Assembly (NCBI GenBank): GCA_030998225.1
Contig: JAPYXD010000581.1
Location: 2,170,001 to 2,234,000 of the forward strand
Origin: Diplolepis rosae
Lineage: Eukaryota; Arthropoda; Insecta; Hymenoptera; Diplolepididae
Direction of reading: 5' to 3'
Length of the DNA stretch: 64,000 nt
Made by a program: the position numbers and the translations under genes. Below are positions 11,488 to 21,171 of the stretch, piece by piece. The notes below the pieces were generated by a model. The model made no database searches. It saw only the letters and a list, made by a program, of their open reading frames with translations, and was not told the DNA's origin. Each line of letters begins with the position of its first letter. The first letter of the stretch is position 1.

Positions 11488-11930
11488 CTCTCCAAACCTG
11501 AAGCAGTGAAATAGTCACTGATTATATCAGTGAAAATATATCAACTGATGAATTAGTGCCAGCTTTGATTTTACTAAGGAATCTGTGGACGCGCCACGTG
11601 AACAGAACTTTTGAATTCGCGAATTTAAAAGTTTCATCTACACGTAACATAATATAATTATGCACAATAATAATTACAATATATAATAATAATTACGTAA
11701 TTTCTTTTTAATTTCTTTAACCCAAAATAAACGAGTTCATCAATCGTTAAAATATATTGCTGGTTTTATTATTTCCACCTGTAGATTTCACTGACTCAAT
11801 AAGTGAATTTAATCTATTTCACTGATTTATCAGTCGAATCTCACTGATTCTCAGTAAAATACTTATATCTGTTGCCATCAGTGAATAGTCACTGCGAATC
11901 AGTGGCCGTTCACTGATTCAGGTTTAAAGA
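11488..11930. mobile_element. Diverged CTCTCTAAATC MITE carrying extra sequence
   Basis: Left end CTCTCCAAACCTGAAGCAGTG; right part has TCAGTGGCCGTTCACTGATT and GGTTTAAAGA. About 190 bp in the middle (11590-11780) does not match other copies. Target duplication not resolvable. Confidence 0.45.
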
Positions 11931-11934
11931 TCAA

Positions 11935-12410
11935 CAGATTTTTTTTCTCCGTCATTTATTTACTTTAAAAACATAACGAAATATTTATCGAGAGTGAATA
12001 GTTTCGTTATACCGTATATTCGAAATTGAAAATTTTTTAACATACGCATAATAACTTAATTTTATTTTGAATAGAAGCAAAATTCTGATTAGGTATGATA
12101 CAGAGAATTTAAACTTCACTTTCACATTTAAATCGTGAATGAACAATTAGAGAATCATTAAATCGATTTAAAGGGCTTTTCTATAGAAAATTTCTCAACT
12201 GCAACCAAAAACCGAAATTCAATCAAGTTTCATATTCTTCGATTCATTTGGCACTTTAATTACGTTCTTTCAGAAAAACGAGGTTTCAGCCCCAATCAGA
12301 TTCTCGCGCAAAAGTAGTTCGAATTAAATCCCTTAATTTGATTGGAACTTTCTGGATCCTAAATATCAAGCAACTTTGTTATACTCCAGCTTCCTGAAGT
12401 TCTAATTCTA
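11935..12410. other. Spacer, nothing recognised
   Basis: No boundary or frame seen. Confidence 0.4.
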
Positions 12411-12830
12411 TTAGTCTAAGAGCCCAGTCAGCAAACTTACCTTGAACATCCGGACGATTGTAAGTTCATTCGATGGAAATCTTATCAATTTATGACTCTG
12501 AAAAGACAACGGTGCACTGAGAAAACTGGAGTGTCAAACTTTGAGTGTCAAAATGTAGATAGTCAGTTTGAACTTCTAGATAGTACAAAACTTTCTCCGA
12601 AATTTTTTCTTTTTCATTTGATATTCTGCTTAACTGTTACCAAAGGGTCAGAATCACTATAAAGAGTGTCGATTGGTGAAATACGCGCCAAAATTGTACT
12701 ACTATTTCGACCGTGAAAACCAGTTTTTCAAGAATCTATTCGGCGTCAGCTGTCGTATTTCTGCGTTTGCAGCGTTCGCATCCGCACGGATTTTTTTCCT
12801 TTTTCTATATTGAGTAAAATCATTTAAAAA

Positions 12831-13038
12831 TGCAATGTTTTTTGTGTGAAGAAAGTGGCGGAAAATTGATTCCGTTCACTCCCGCAAAGTTCAGGAATAT
12901 AAAGAAAAGGAATATAAATATGGTAATATTGAATTACAAAAGGACAGCGCTTATCATGTTCAGTGTTACCAAAAAGTAGCTGTTTTGAAGAAAAAAATTA
13001 AAGAACAATTTTTGCTAATGTTCCCCGACGATCAAAAT
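12831..13038 (+). pseudogene. Zinc-motif exon 1, left-arm copy, frameshifted
   Basis: ATG at 12831 begins MQCFLCEESGGKLIPFT. A deletion of roughly 30 bp relative to the other arm, near 12890, breaks the frame; the later codons resume as KEKEYKYGNIELQKDSAYHV then QCYQKVAVLKKK and FPDDQN. The exon ends at a consensus donor, AAT|GTAAGT, near 13039. The CxxC at the start and YHxxCY about 45 residues later suggest a C2HC zinc site of the kind found at the N-terminus of some transposon-encoded proteins; that family link is from memory of the pattern and is tentative. Confidence 0.5.
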
Positions 13039-13218
13039 GTAAGTATTATTATATACTTTTATTATACGAGTTCTCTTATACGAGATTCATATGTTTTTTT
13101 GTATATTCATCTTGTGCAATTTTTGTGTCACATTTCACAAAAAAACCTTATGCAAAATAAAAAACCTTACATCAAAATCATTATAAAATAAAACCACATT
13201 CAGAAAAAGAGATTCTAA

Positions 13219-13470
13219 AAAATAACATTTTCCCTACAGAATTGGATCTTTATGTAACCCTTAGAAAAAGTAACATTTTTTTGTAAAAATTAGCATCAAA
13301 GATATCAAAAATTATTATCCGAATGCAGATTTTTAATATAAGCATTTTTAATATTAACATAAGGATAATCATTTTTGATGACTATGATGCTAATTTTTGC
13401 AAAAAAATGTTACTTTTTCTAAGTGTTACATAAAGATCCAATTCTGTAGGGAAAATGTTATTTTTTAGTA
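13219..13470. repeat. Central hairpin of the palindromic transposon
   Basis: The words around ACATTTTCCCTACAGAATTGG and GATCTTTATGTAACCCTTAG reappear inverted at 13375-13460, with about 80 bp of partly paired sequence between. This is the turn of the larger palindrome. Confidence 0.6.
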
Positions 13471-13705
13471 AGTAGGTGGATGTTGTTTTATTTTATAATG
13501 ATTTTAATGTAAGGTTTTTTATTTTGTATGATGTTTTTATGTGAAATGTGATACAAAAATTGCACAAGATGAAAATAAAAAAAAACACGAGAACCTCGTA
13601 TAAGAGAACTCGTATAATAATACTTACATTCTGATTGTCGGGGAACATTAGCAAAAATTGTTCTTTAATTTTTTTCTTCAAAACAGTCACTTTTTGGTAA
13701 CACTG

Positions 13706-14700
13706 CACTGAGAGAAATTTTGGGTTTCACAAACCAAAGTTTTTTTGTTAAAATCGTCTTTACAGAAAATGTTAAAGTTGTCATGACAATCTAGGTAATG
13801 GCTGTCATTGATTAATGTGTCCGGGGTATAACTGCTCTTATGTACTTGAAATACCGTAAGTGCTGCGGTTATAGGAACCAAAGTCCACCGTAAAGTCGCG
13901 CATAGAGTTTAGTTAAAATGACCAAGTACAGTTCTTATCAAATTGCTTTATTTATAGAATCTACATTATTTTATGAAAATTCATCTTTATTTTTTTAAGT
14001 TTTCTGCATAAAAACCAGAATCACTAGGTTATGATCATTTTCTAAGATTAATTTGTAATAAATTGTCTATGGACAGTAAATACCCAGCCAAAATTATTTT
14101 TGAGGTTATAGGTATGATTCTCCTAGTTATCAAAATACGAATTCAATTTGATTAGAAAAAATAAAGTTTCACCGAAAAGATCTAGAAAAACAATCCGGTA
14201 TAATGATATTTATGATAACTTTCGTCGATTAAGTTAAAAAATTGTCACTTTTTTCATCACCATAAACTTTTTTTGACTGATTATAGTTTTCACAATATAT
14301 ATCTTTTTGGAAGTAACTACTTATCTCCAGTGCAGTGCAAGTTAAATTGTGTGACTATATGACAAGATTTAATAGTTGTCACGACTGGCTTACCTCGTTG
14401 TAAAAAATGAAAGTTATACTTGATTTGTCTAGCGCAACAGCGAACGCTGCGGTTGTAGTAACCAAAGGAGCTTGGCAGTACATATAAAAAAAATGTATGT
14501 GTACTAACCGTTGGGGTACGTATAAAGCTGATTCTAATCATCAACTTTAGTCTCAACAACCGAATACACAAAAAAGTCCAAATTACTGTCATGATAACTA
14601 TAAATGTAGTAGCTTCTCTCAACTTTTTTGGTCAAGGCAACTACTGTACAAAAAATTTATGTGCTATGTGCACAGGAACCAAAGCCGATTTCTCTCAGTG
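13706..14700. mobile_element. CACTGAGAG element, 995 bp, 2-bp TG duplication
   Basis: Inverted ends CACTGAGAGAAAT are perfect over 13 bp. In the other arm the same place reads TTATCATGTTCAGTGTTACC without interruption. Comparing the two gives TG duplicated at 13704-13705 and 14701-14702. Partial internal inverted repeats include AACCAAAG and GCTGCGGTT words. No transposase frame; the 101-codon minus-strand frame at 14317-14622 has no recognisable motif. CAC...GTG ends and a 2-bp duplication fit a CMC-like non-autonomous element (inference). Confidence 0.8.
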
Positions 14701-14702
14701 TG

Positions 14703-14855
14703 AACATGATAAGCGCTGTCCTTTTGTAATTCAATATTACCATATTTATATTCCTTTTCTTTCCGGAATTCAATTATATGAGAAATTTTTTTGAACTTTC
14801 CGGAAGTGAACGGAATTAATTTTCCGCCACTTTCTTTACACAAAAAACATTGCAT
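14703..14855 (-). pseudogene. Zinc-motif exon 1, right-arm copy, interrupted by an insertion
   Basis: On the minus strand the exon starts at 14855 with MQCFLCKESGGKLIPFTSGK and reads open through KEKEYKYGNIELQKDSAYHV until the CACTGAGAG element cuts it at 14700. Beyond that insertion, 13705 down to about 13630, it continues as CYQKVTVLKKKIKEQF and LLMFPDNQN to a GTAAGT donor. Without the insertion this copy would be open throughout, so it is the better guide to the exon (about 75 codons; CxxC plus HxxC motif; lysine-rich end). The rest of the transposon gene is absent. Confidence 0.55.
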
Positions 14856-14985
14856 TTTTAAATGATTTTACTCAATATAGAAAAAGGAAAAAAATCCGTG
14901 CGGATGCGAACGCTGCAAACGTAGAAATACGACAGCTGACGTCGAATAGATTCTTGAAAAACTGGTTTTCACGGTCGAAATAGTA

Positions 14986-15742
14986 AAGGGTTTCCCAATA
15001 GGGGTGATATGATTTTGAATGTCCCTATCGGGCTGATTTGAACTGAAATTTTTGACGTCTGCTGTCAGTTGTCATCAGTAAGGTTTGCCATTTAATCATG
15101 AGTAGTTTCACGCTTCCACAACGTTTGGAAATTGTCCAATTATTTTATCAAAATTCGAGAAGTTTTGTCGGTGTTCAAAGAGCATATCGTGCAAAATATG
15201 GTCGTCATTCTGCTCCATCCGCGCTCTCAATTCGTCGAATAATCGATAAGTTGGAGAGTGAATTTACTCTATTGGATACTAAGCCTAAAAATCGTATGCG
15301 TACCGCACGTTCTACACAGAATATAGCCGCCGTACAGGCCAGTATCGAGGAAAACCGTGAATTGTTCGTGCCACGCCGATCTCAGGAATTGGGCCTGTCC
15401 AGGATGACTACCTGGCGTATTTTGCGATTGGATCTTGGCCTGCATCCCTATAAGATGATTCTGGCCCAAGAACTGAAGCCTAATGACCATCGTTTGCGTC
15501 GGGAGTTCGCGGATTGGGCTCTGGAATCAATTGAAAATCATCCCAATTTTCATCAAAAAATCATCTTTTCTGATGAGGCGCATTTTTGGCTCAAGTCTCG
15601 GGGGACATTTCGCCGATATATTGTTTAAATCATAAATGGCATAGAATATCCAATATAATAAAAAAGATTTCGATCAATTCCGAATGAATATTCAGTGTTT
15701 TTTTTCAATTTCAAAACATATCACCCTTATTGGGAAACCCTT
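14986..15742 (+). mobile_element. Internally deleted Tc1/mariner-type element
   Basis: Inverted ends AAGGGTTTCCCAATAGGGGT and its near complement (one mismatch over 25 bp) are flanked by TA at 14984-14985 and 15743-15744. The uninterrupted target, CGAAATAGTAGTACA, is preserved inverted in the left arm near 12700, which proves the insertion and the TA duplication. The 757-bp copy keeps the first 170 or so codons of transposase and the tail. Confidence 0.85.
15098..15628 (+). pseudogene. Tc1/mariner-type transposase, N-terminal part with fused tail
   Basis: The 176-codon frame starts MSSFTLPQRLEIVQLFYQNS, an N-terminal helix-turn-helix of the DUF4817-like kind, then a second helix-turn-helix (SRMTTWRILRLDLGLHPYKM, about residues 101-121), then the first catalytic Asp in FSDEAHFWL (about residues 156-164). 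After KSRG the frame jumps: shifted by one, the next codons read GHFADILFKS and stop, the usual end of these proteins. An internal deletion has therefore removed the middle with the other two catalytic residues. The protein cannot catalyse transposition but keeps its DNA-binding part. Full-length relatives are about 340-360 residues. Confidence 0.8.
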
Positions 15743-15749
15743 TAGTACA

Positions 15750-15905
15750 GTCAATTCAGGAAGGGCCGCTGCCATGGGAATAGTCAACGCAATAAATGGC
15801 CCAGCCCCGAGTTCGTCCCGCGCTCGCCCCGATTCAAACCGCGGTGCCGAGGACTTCCGGCAACCTGAGAGGGATGCGGCAAAATGCCAAGCGGCACCGT
15901 GACTT
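15750..15905. other. GC-rich patch in the right arm
   Basis: Markedly GC-rich (CCCGCGCTCGCCCCGATTC, GCGGTGCCGAGGACTTCC) within AT-rich DNA and absent from the left arm. The minus strand has a weak B-box-like GGTTTGAATCGG. Both strands are open for about 70 codons without recognisable motifs. Origin unknown; it may be a remnant of another insertion. Confidence 0.4.
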
Positions 15906-16137
15906 TTTCTACTTATATTCATACTAATGCACGCTTTTACGTCTTGTTCGAACGTCCGAGACGAAAAGGTAGATTTCGCGTATGAAAAATAGGAATTTTA
16001 TTAATTTTTAAATGCTTTCGGCAGGATTTGCGCTGGCACCGTTGTCTTTTCAGTCATAAATTGATAAGATTTCCATTGAATGAACTTACAATCGTCCGGA
16101 CGTTCAAGTCAGGTTTGCTGACTGGGCTCTTAGACTA

Positions 16138-16295
16138 TATCTTTGTTTAATTTATATATATGTACTTCTGACGCACTTCGTCTTTTCTCTCTTTCTGTGC
16201 CTTATTATCACCTTTGAAACAAGTGTCCCAGAGCACATCATTCTTTTCCTCTTACTTATTGAAGAACATCATCTTTCGAATTTTTAATCTACCTA
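16138..16295. other. Spacer between the palindromic transposon and the CCAGG array
   Basis: No gene or repeat boundary recognised. Confidence 0.4.
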
Positions 16296-16299
16296 ACAG

Positions 16300-17690
16300 G
16301 GCCCAGATCTGGTTCTGCGTTTCTTTCCAGCCCAGGACCAGTTCAACAAAAATCCTCATGGGTTATTATATTTAGTGTAGCAATAATAATGTGGAGTAAT
16401 TATAAAATGCCCATGCAAAAAAATCGAGATTCAAAAAAGGTCAAGGCCTGGCAATCACCGACTTGGCACAGAACTTTGAACCCGGACTGGCCTTAGCCTA
16501 ATATCTAGATTATCGCAGTGCCACCCGTGTAGAAAGTGTCAGGCCTGGCGCTAGTCCCGCAATGAAACGCCGAACCAGGCTTGGGCCAGGCCAGGCGCGA
16601 TTGACAAACATGGTCGACAAATTAGACCCAGGCCCTTTTTGGCGTTTCATACCATGCTGCAACTTACCAGTCTTGAGCCCATTCGAACCCATGTCAAAAT
16701 TTCTGCATGGGCGTCTTTCAAATTTTTAATCTATCTAATTTGATATATTTTTAATATGTTTAAAATGGCCCAGATCTGGTTCTGCGTTTCTTTCCAGCCC
16801 AGGACCAGTTCAACAAAAATCCTCATGGGCTATTATATTCAGTGTAGCAATAATAATGTGGAGTAATTTTAAAATGCCCATGCAAAAAAATCCAAGTTCA
16901 AAGAAGGCCGGAGCCTGGCAATCACCGACTTGGCATAGAACTCTAAACCAGGCCTGGCCTTAGCTTAATAGCTAGATTATAGCAATGCCGCCCATGTAGA
17001 AAGTGTCAGACCTGGCACTAGTCCTGCAATGAAACGCCGAACCAGGCTTGGGCCAGGCCAGGTGCGATTGACAAACATGGTTGCCAAATCAGATCCAGGC
17101 GTTGTTTGGTGTTTTATACTATGCCACAGCTTACCAGTCCTGGGCCCAGTCGAACCCATGTCAAAATTTCTGCATGGGAGTCTTTCAAATTTTTAATCTA
17201 TCTAATTTGATATATTTTTAATCTGTTTAAAGTGTCCAAGATCTGGTTCAACGTCTCTTTCCAGGCCAGAGCCAGGTTTATAAATTATTGCATGGGTTAT
17301 TACATTCAGTGTAGTGTTAATAATGTAGTATAATCTAGGTTCTTGAAAGATTCCCATGCATAAAAATTTCGGTCCATTCTAGAGCCAGGCCGGTAAGCTT
17401 CAGCTTTGCATAAAAATCCAAGCCTGTCTAGGCCATAACATAACGGCTGGATTATTTCAGCATAATTTTTTACATTTTTAATCAACTAAACAGGGTCTAG
17501 GACTGGATTCGTGTTTTTTTCCAGGCCGAAGCCAGGTCAAGGAATTCTTGCATGAGTTATTATATGCAGTGTAGTACAGATTATCTATTATAATCAGAGT
17601 TTTCATGAAGTTCCGATAGAGAAAATATTGAGACATAAAACAGGCCGTGGCCTGGCAGATTTCAACTTTGCATATAACTTATCGAAATTT
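16300..17690. repeat. CCAGG-rich tandem repeat, about 467-bp unit
   Basis: Units begin CCCAGATCTGGTTCTGCGTT at about 16302 and 16769. A third, more diverged start is near 17234 and a shortened fourth near 17493. Each is dense in CCAGGC/GGCCTGG words and in phrases such as ATGAAACGCCGAACCAGGCT and CTTGGGCCAGGCCAG. The two 60-codon minus-strand frames (16510-16692, 16977-17159) are the same stretch in successive units and are not judged coding. Related sequence occurs at 39.6-40.7 kb and 59905-60005. Confidence 0.7.
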
Positions 17691-17699
17691 TCAATTAAA

Positions 17700-18190
17700 A
17701 TATATAACAATTTAACATAAAAATTGATATTTGGAAAATTTACAATTGAAATAAGTTTTGAAATTTAAAACATATGAATGTTTTTAATTATACCTATTTA
17801 AAAGAAAATTGAAATTCTCTAAAGCTCTAAAGTTGAAAGTCTTTCCATGTCTTAAGTTTTGATCCCCTTCTGTTATAAATTTCGACGCAAATTTCCTGTT
17901 TTTTGATATTTAAATTTTCTGATTATTCGACACTCAAGTTTGAATCAAGTTTTACTTATTAATAGAATTTTTACTGAGCCAATGACGTCCTTCAGCGTTG
18001 TGCAGCTTATAAATAGGAAATAACGATAAAATATTTCTAATTGGAATTGCCAAAGTTGGAATATTTTCGAATCATAAAACGATATTGTTTGATCCGACAA
18101 GTTTTAACTCTTGTATCAGACAATGAAATTAATTTTTTTTAGGTTTTTCATTATCCAAACATAACATTTTCTAAAAGAATAAAAAATTAT
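17700..18190. other. Spacer, nothing recognised
   Basis: No frame, paired ends or RNA gene seen. Confidence 0.4.
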
Positions 18191-18192
18191 TA

Positions 18193-18453
18193 CTCTCTAA
18201 ATCTGAATCAGTCAAATTTTCACTGATTTTCTTTTTCACTGATTAATTAACATTGAAAAATATTTTTCACTGTTAAATTAATTAATTTTCACTGATTCAT
18301 CAGTGGAAAAATATTTTTCACTGTCAAATCAGTTAATTTTTACTGGAGTATTCAGTGAAATTTGACTGATTCACAGTAACCTCTTTTTAGCTATTTCAAT
18401 CTGTTAAATTTCACTGATAATCAGTATATTTGGACTGATTCAGATTTAGAGAG
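18193..18453. mobile_element. CTCTCTAAATC MITE, copy 4 (TA duplication)
   Basis: Runs from CTCTCTAAATCTGAATCAGT to its complement ACTGATTCAGATTTAGAGAG, flanked by TA at 18191-18192 and 18454-18455. One of the best-preserved copies; interior made of TTTTTCACTG and AATCAGTGAAA words. Confidence 0.8.
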
Positions 18454-18455
18454 TA

Positions 18456-19452
18456 CCAATGATTTTTTCAGAAAATTAATTTTCCAATCTCCAGAATAGA
18501 TGGATTACTTGAAAATGATGATATAAATAAACATATTATAACGCAAAATCAACAATTATTTCAAAGTGATTACGGAAAAGACAAATTATTGTACTTGACA
18601 GCCGGAAATGATTCATAAGAACTTTTACTTTATGTAGATCTATTCTACACCAACTGCATTAGGTTATAATATCTAAATCAAGTTTATTCTACAAAATTCT
18701 AATAATTCTTTATAATATTGCACATTATTTTATAAAGTCAATTTTTGTATTATTTTAAAGAAACATTGAAAACACAGAAAATAATAAATTACGATACCAA
18801 GAACGAAAGGCTATACAGGGAAACAATAAATGCACAAAATTACATTTTTTTCCAGCCTTTTACCACATTACTGTCTCGAATGAATGTAAATATTTAAATC
18901 AAAACAATGACATTTTTTATCACTCACATACTCCATTACTAAAATCAAGAGTACGTATAATGCAATCAATGAATTCGATTAGGACCAATAACTCAATTTT
19001 CATCAACTCAAATATTTACTCAATACTAGAATTAAATTAATCATTGTCTAGCCACAATGCCTAGAAGTTTTTTCAACATACCTGACAAGAAGTGCCTGAA
19101 GTACAAACAAAAGAATTTGCCATAATTTAAAGAAATGATCTAATATGCACTGCGAACCGTTGCCAGTTTTTATGTGGAATGGCATCTTCGTGATTCTTCG
19201 TTTCGTGACAATGTTTTCAACCGATTAAGCTTACCTGTTTATAATGTTGCCCCTTATGGAAGACAATTTTAATACTCAACTATATATTCAGTTGCGACAT
19301 ATTAAGGGGATATAAAACTCAGAAAGTTTTTTCCAGAAATTAAGCTTCTTTTAAGGGTGTATTCCACTATGAAGAGTAGAAATATAGGTATTATTTGGGA
19401 ATTTTTTTTTATGTAAAGAAAATTGCTTACGATTTTATTTTTACATCCTCAT
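18456..19452. other. Unique spacer, no gene supported
   Basis: Less repetitive than the surroundings. On the minus strand near 19060-19130 a short ATG frame ends at CAG|GTATGT, and near 19230 there is ACAG|GTAAGC. Neither is supported by a conserved motif, so no exon is called. Confidence 0.35.
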
Positions 19453-19454
19453 CA

Positions 19455-19726
19455 CTCTCTAAATCTGAATCAGTCAAATTTTCACTGATTAAATCAATGA
19501 TATGCTTTTTCACTGATTTAGCAGTGAAAAAAATATTTTTCATTGTTAAATCAGTTTATTTTCACTGATTCATCAGTGGAAAAATATTTATCACTGTTAA
19601 ATCAGTTAATTTTGACTGGAGTAATCAGTGAAATTTGACTGAATCACAGTAACCTCTTTTTAGCTATTTGAATCAGTCAAATTTCACTGATAATCAGTAG
19701 ATTTTGACTGATCCATATTTAGAGAG
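19455..19726. mobile_element. CTCTCTAAATC MITE, copy 5 (CA duplication)
   Basis: Full-length copy from CTCTCTAAATCTGAATCAGT to CATATTTAGAGAG, flanked by CA at 19453-19454 and 19727-19728. Confidence 0.78.
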
Positions 19727-19854
19727 CACATAAGATGATATTGGTTTTATGTGGAAAATAATTTCAAATTTTTATCCAATTTAGACGTTTTAAGACCCAC
19801 TGAGTCAAAAAAATCAGCCATTTTTGCCCAATGGTTTTGGTTTTATTCACCAAA

Positions 19855-20040
19855 AACTTTTTTATAAAAGTCAAAAATTCAATTTTCCCGCCATAATATA
19901 CGAGATATAGGAAAAATGTTAATTAATAACAATGTTTATTTCAAAAAGTTTTACAACTTTGGTGTTAACCATTTTTTCACAGAGGTTATATATTTTTTTT
20001 ATAAATGAAAAATATTATTGAAAATCGTTTTTGTATTTTG
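19855..20040 (+). repeat. Fragment of the roughly 155-bp monomer family
   Basis: AAAAGTCAAAAATTCAATTT, then a TATACGAGATA word and TTTCAAAAAGTTTTACAAC, match the monomer found in tandem at 43.6-44.2, 51.2-52.1 and 57.0-57.8 kb. Confidence 0.5.
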
Positions 20041-20169
20041 TATTGGCATTGGGTCAGATCATTTCCATCAGGAATAATTTATTGAACAAACATGTTCTAG
20101 ATGTATAAAACCAAAATCATGTTTAAGAAGATACAATAGATAAAAAAGATAATAAAGTACAGAAAGGGG

Positions 20170-20700
20170 GGTTTAAAAAAGACAAACGTTTCGGCCACAA
20201 ATGGGGGCCCTCTTCAGTGCCATCTAAATTTCGGAAATTAATGACTAAGCTGTAAGCGTGCAAAAACCATTATTTATAGTAAAAACTAGATTTTTATTTT
20301 TATGTTTTTTTTTTTTTTTTTTTTTTTTTTTGTTTTCTTAATTATGATATTTTATAAAAAACGTGCAAAGGGACTTATGTGTTGGGGCAAGCTCCAAGGC
20401 GTCCAGGAACCAGGCCGCTCCAAAACCACAGTCCTCAAAAAAGCAAGAAGAAGGGCTCCTGTTTAGCCGATTGGCGAAGAGTGTGACCGCAAATTTGCTT
20501 CTCCTCAAAGGCACACACCAGAACCACGTATAAATAATGATTTTTTAACACTAATCTCGTACAAAAAAACACCAGTATCCATTAGGAGGTCCACAACACC
20601 TTTGAGAAGTATGCACTTCACAGAACACACACACGCGAATCCGGGCGGACGGAGATTTTTCTTTCCTTTTTTTTTTTTTTTTTTTTCCTTAATAGAGTGA
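20170..20700 (-). mobile_element. 3' part of a retroelement with hammerhead-like motif
   Basis: Read on the minus strand: GTGTGCCTTTGAGGAGAAGC, then TCACACTCTTCGCCAATCGG, a later poly-A run (27 bases, 20331-20305), then the hammerhead-like motif at 20221-20181. The copy on the plus strand at about 50620-50905 has the same order with diverged sequence. Penelope-like retroelements are known to carry small hammerhead motifs, so that is the favoured class. No reverse transcriptase is visible. Confidence 0.5.
20181..20221 (-). ncRNA. Hammerhead ribozyme-like motif, copy 1
   Basis: The minus strand reads GGCA-CTGAAGA-stem-GAAAC-GTTTGTC. CTGAAGA fits the conserved CUGANGA, and GAAA closes helix II, formed by the GGCC at each end of GGGCCCCCATTTGTGGCC. 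GGCA could pair with TGTC (one G.U pair) as helix I, leaving a very short helix III. Only one of 41 positions differs from the copy at 50862-50902. Catalysis is inference. Confidence 0.5.
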
Positions 20701-21170
20701 ATTTAAAAAACCAATTGAACTTTGATTTTCCGATTATCTTGATTCCTCTTTTGACACAGAGGCAGCAGATAGAATTAGCTGCACGCTCTGTTCAGCGTCA
20801 AAAGGAAACTGCTTGGGAAAGAGAGCAGTACAGTTTAAAGCTAGCATAAAAAATTAATATATACAATGACCATTTGTTGTGAAGGGTCAAGTTTCAAAAC
20901 GCATAAACATACCCCATACACGGTCTATGTCCTGGCTACTCGAGACCCGAATATGCTTGAGTGTTCAAAGAAAAGCGAGAAAAAGGTCTCAGACCACATG
21001 TTGGAAGAATCCCTCTGAAGAAGCAATTTTAATTCTGGGAAAATGTTATACTTTTATATTGTATTTTATTTTATAAAATTGGGGGTCAAATTTCTTTATA
21101 GAAAATTAATTTTTATTTCATTTTTACACAATGAAGAAGGCTATGTTTTTTTTTTTTTTTTTTGGCACCG
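20700..21170. other. Spacer with a T-run, no gene supported
   Basis: Includes a more mixed stretch (20720-21010) with a 65-codon frame at 20879-21076 lacking an ATG start and motifs. Otherwise AT-rich. Confidence 0.35.
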
Positions 21171-21171
21171 A

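Larger units (their letters stand above)
12413..16137. mobile_element. 3.7-kb palindromic DNA transposon with nested insertions
   Basis: Inverted ends at 12413-12514 and 16037-16137 begin AGTCTAAGAGCCCAGTCAGC and match over about 100 bp with few differences. Inside, a second inverted pair (about 12690-13300 against 13380-13705 plus 14701-14983) makes the element a large foldback centred near 13340. Each arm carries the same first exon. The stretches 12515-12690 and 15757-16036 do not match each other. The right arm contains two later insertions (13706-14700 and 14986-15742). A possible TAT target duplication flanks the outer ends. Superfamily not recognised. Confidence 0.7.

Noticed and set aside
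13687..14622. 64- and 101-codon frames in the CACTGAGAG element
   Set aside because: No transposase motif, and the element interrupts an older exon, so these are not part of that gene.
15692..15922. Open frames on both strands in the GC-rich patch
   Set aside because: High GC lowers stop frequency; the frames overlap the Tc1 end and contain no recognisable domain.
16510..17159. Two similar 60-codon minus-strand frames
   Set aside because: They are the same part of successive CCAGG repeat units; no start context or known motif. The question is kept as a low-interest finding only.
19060..19240. Possible minus-strand micro-exons ending at CAG|GTATGT and ACAG|GTAAGC
   Set aside because: Isolated donor-like words without a conserved protein; expected by chance over this length.
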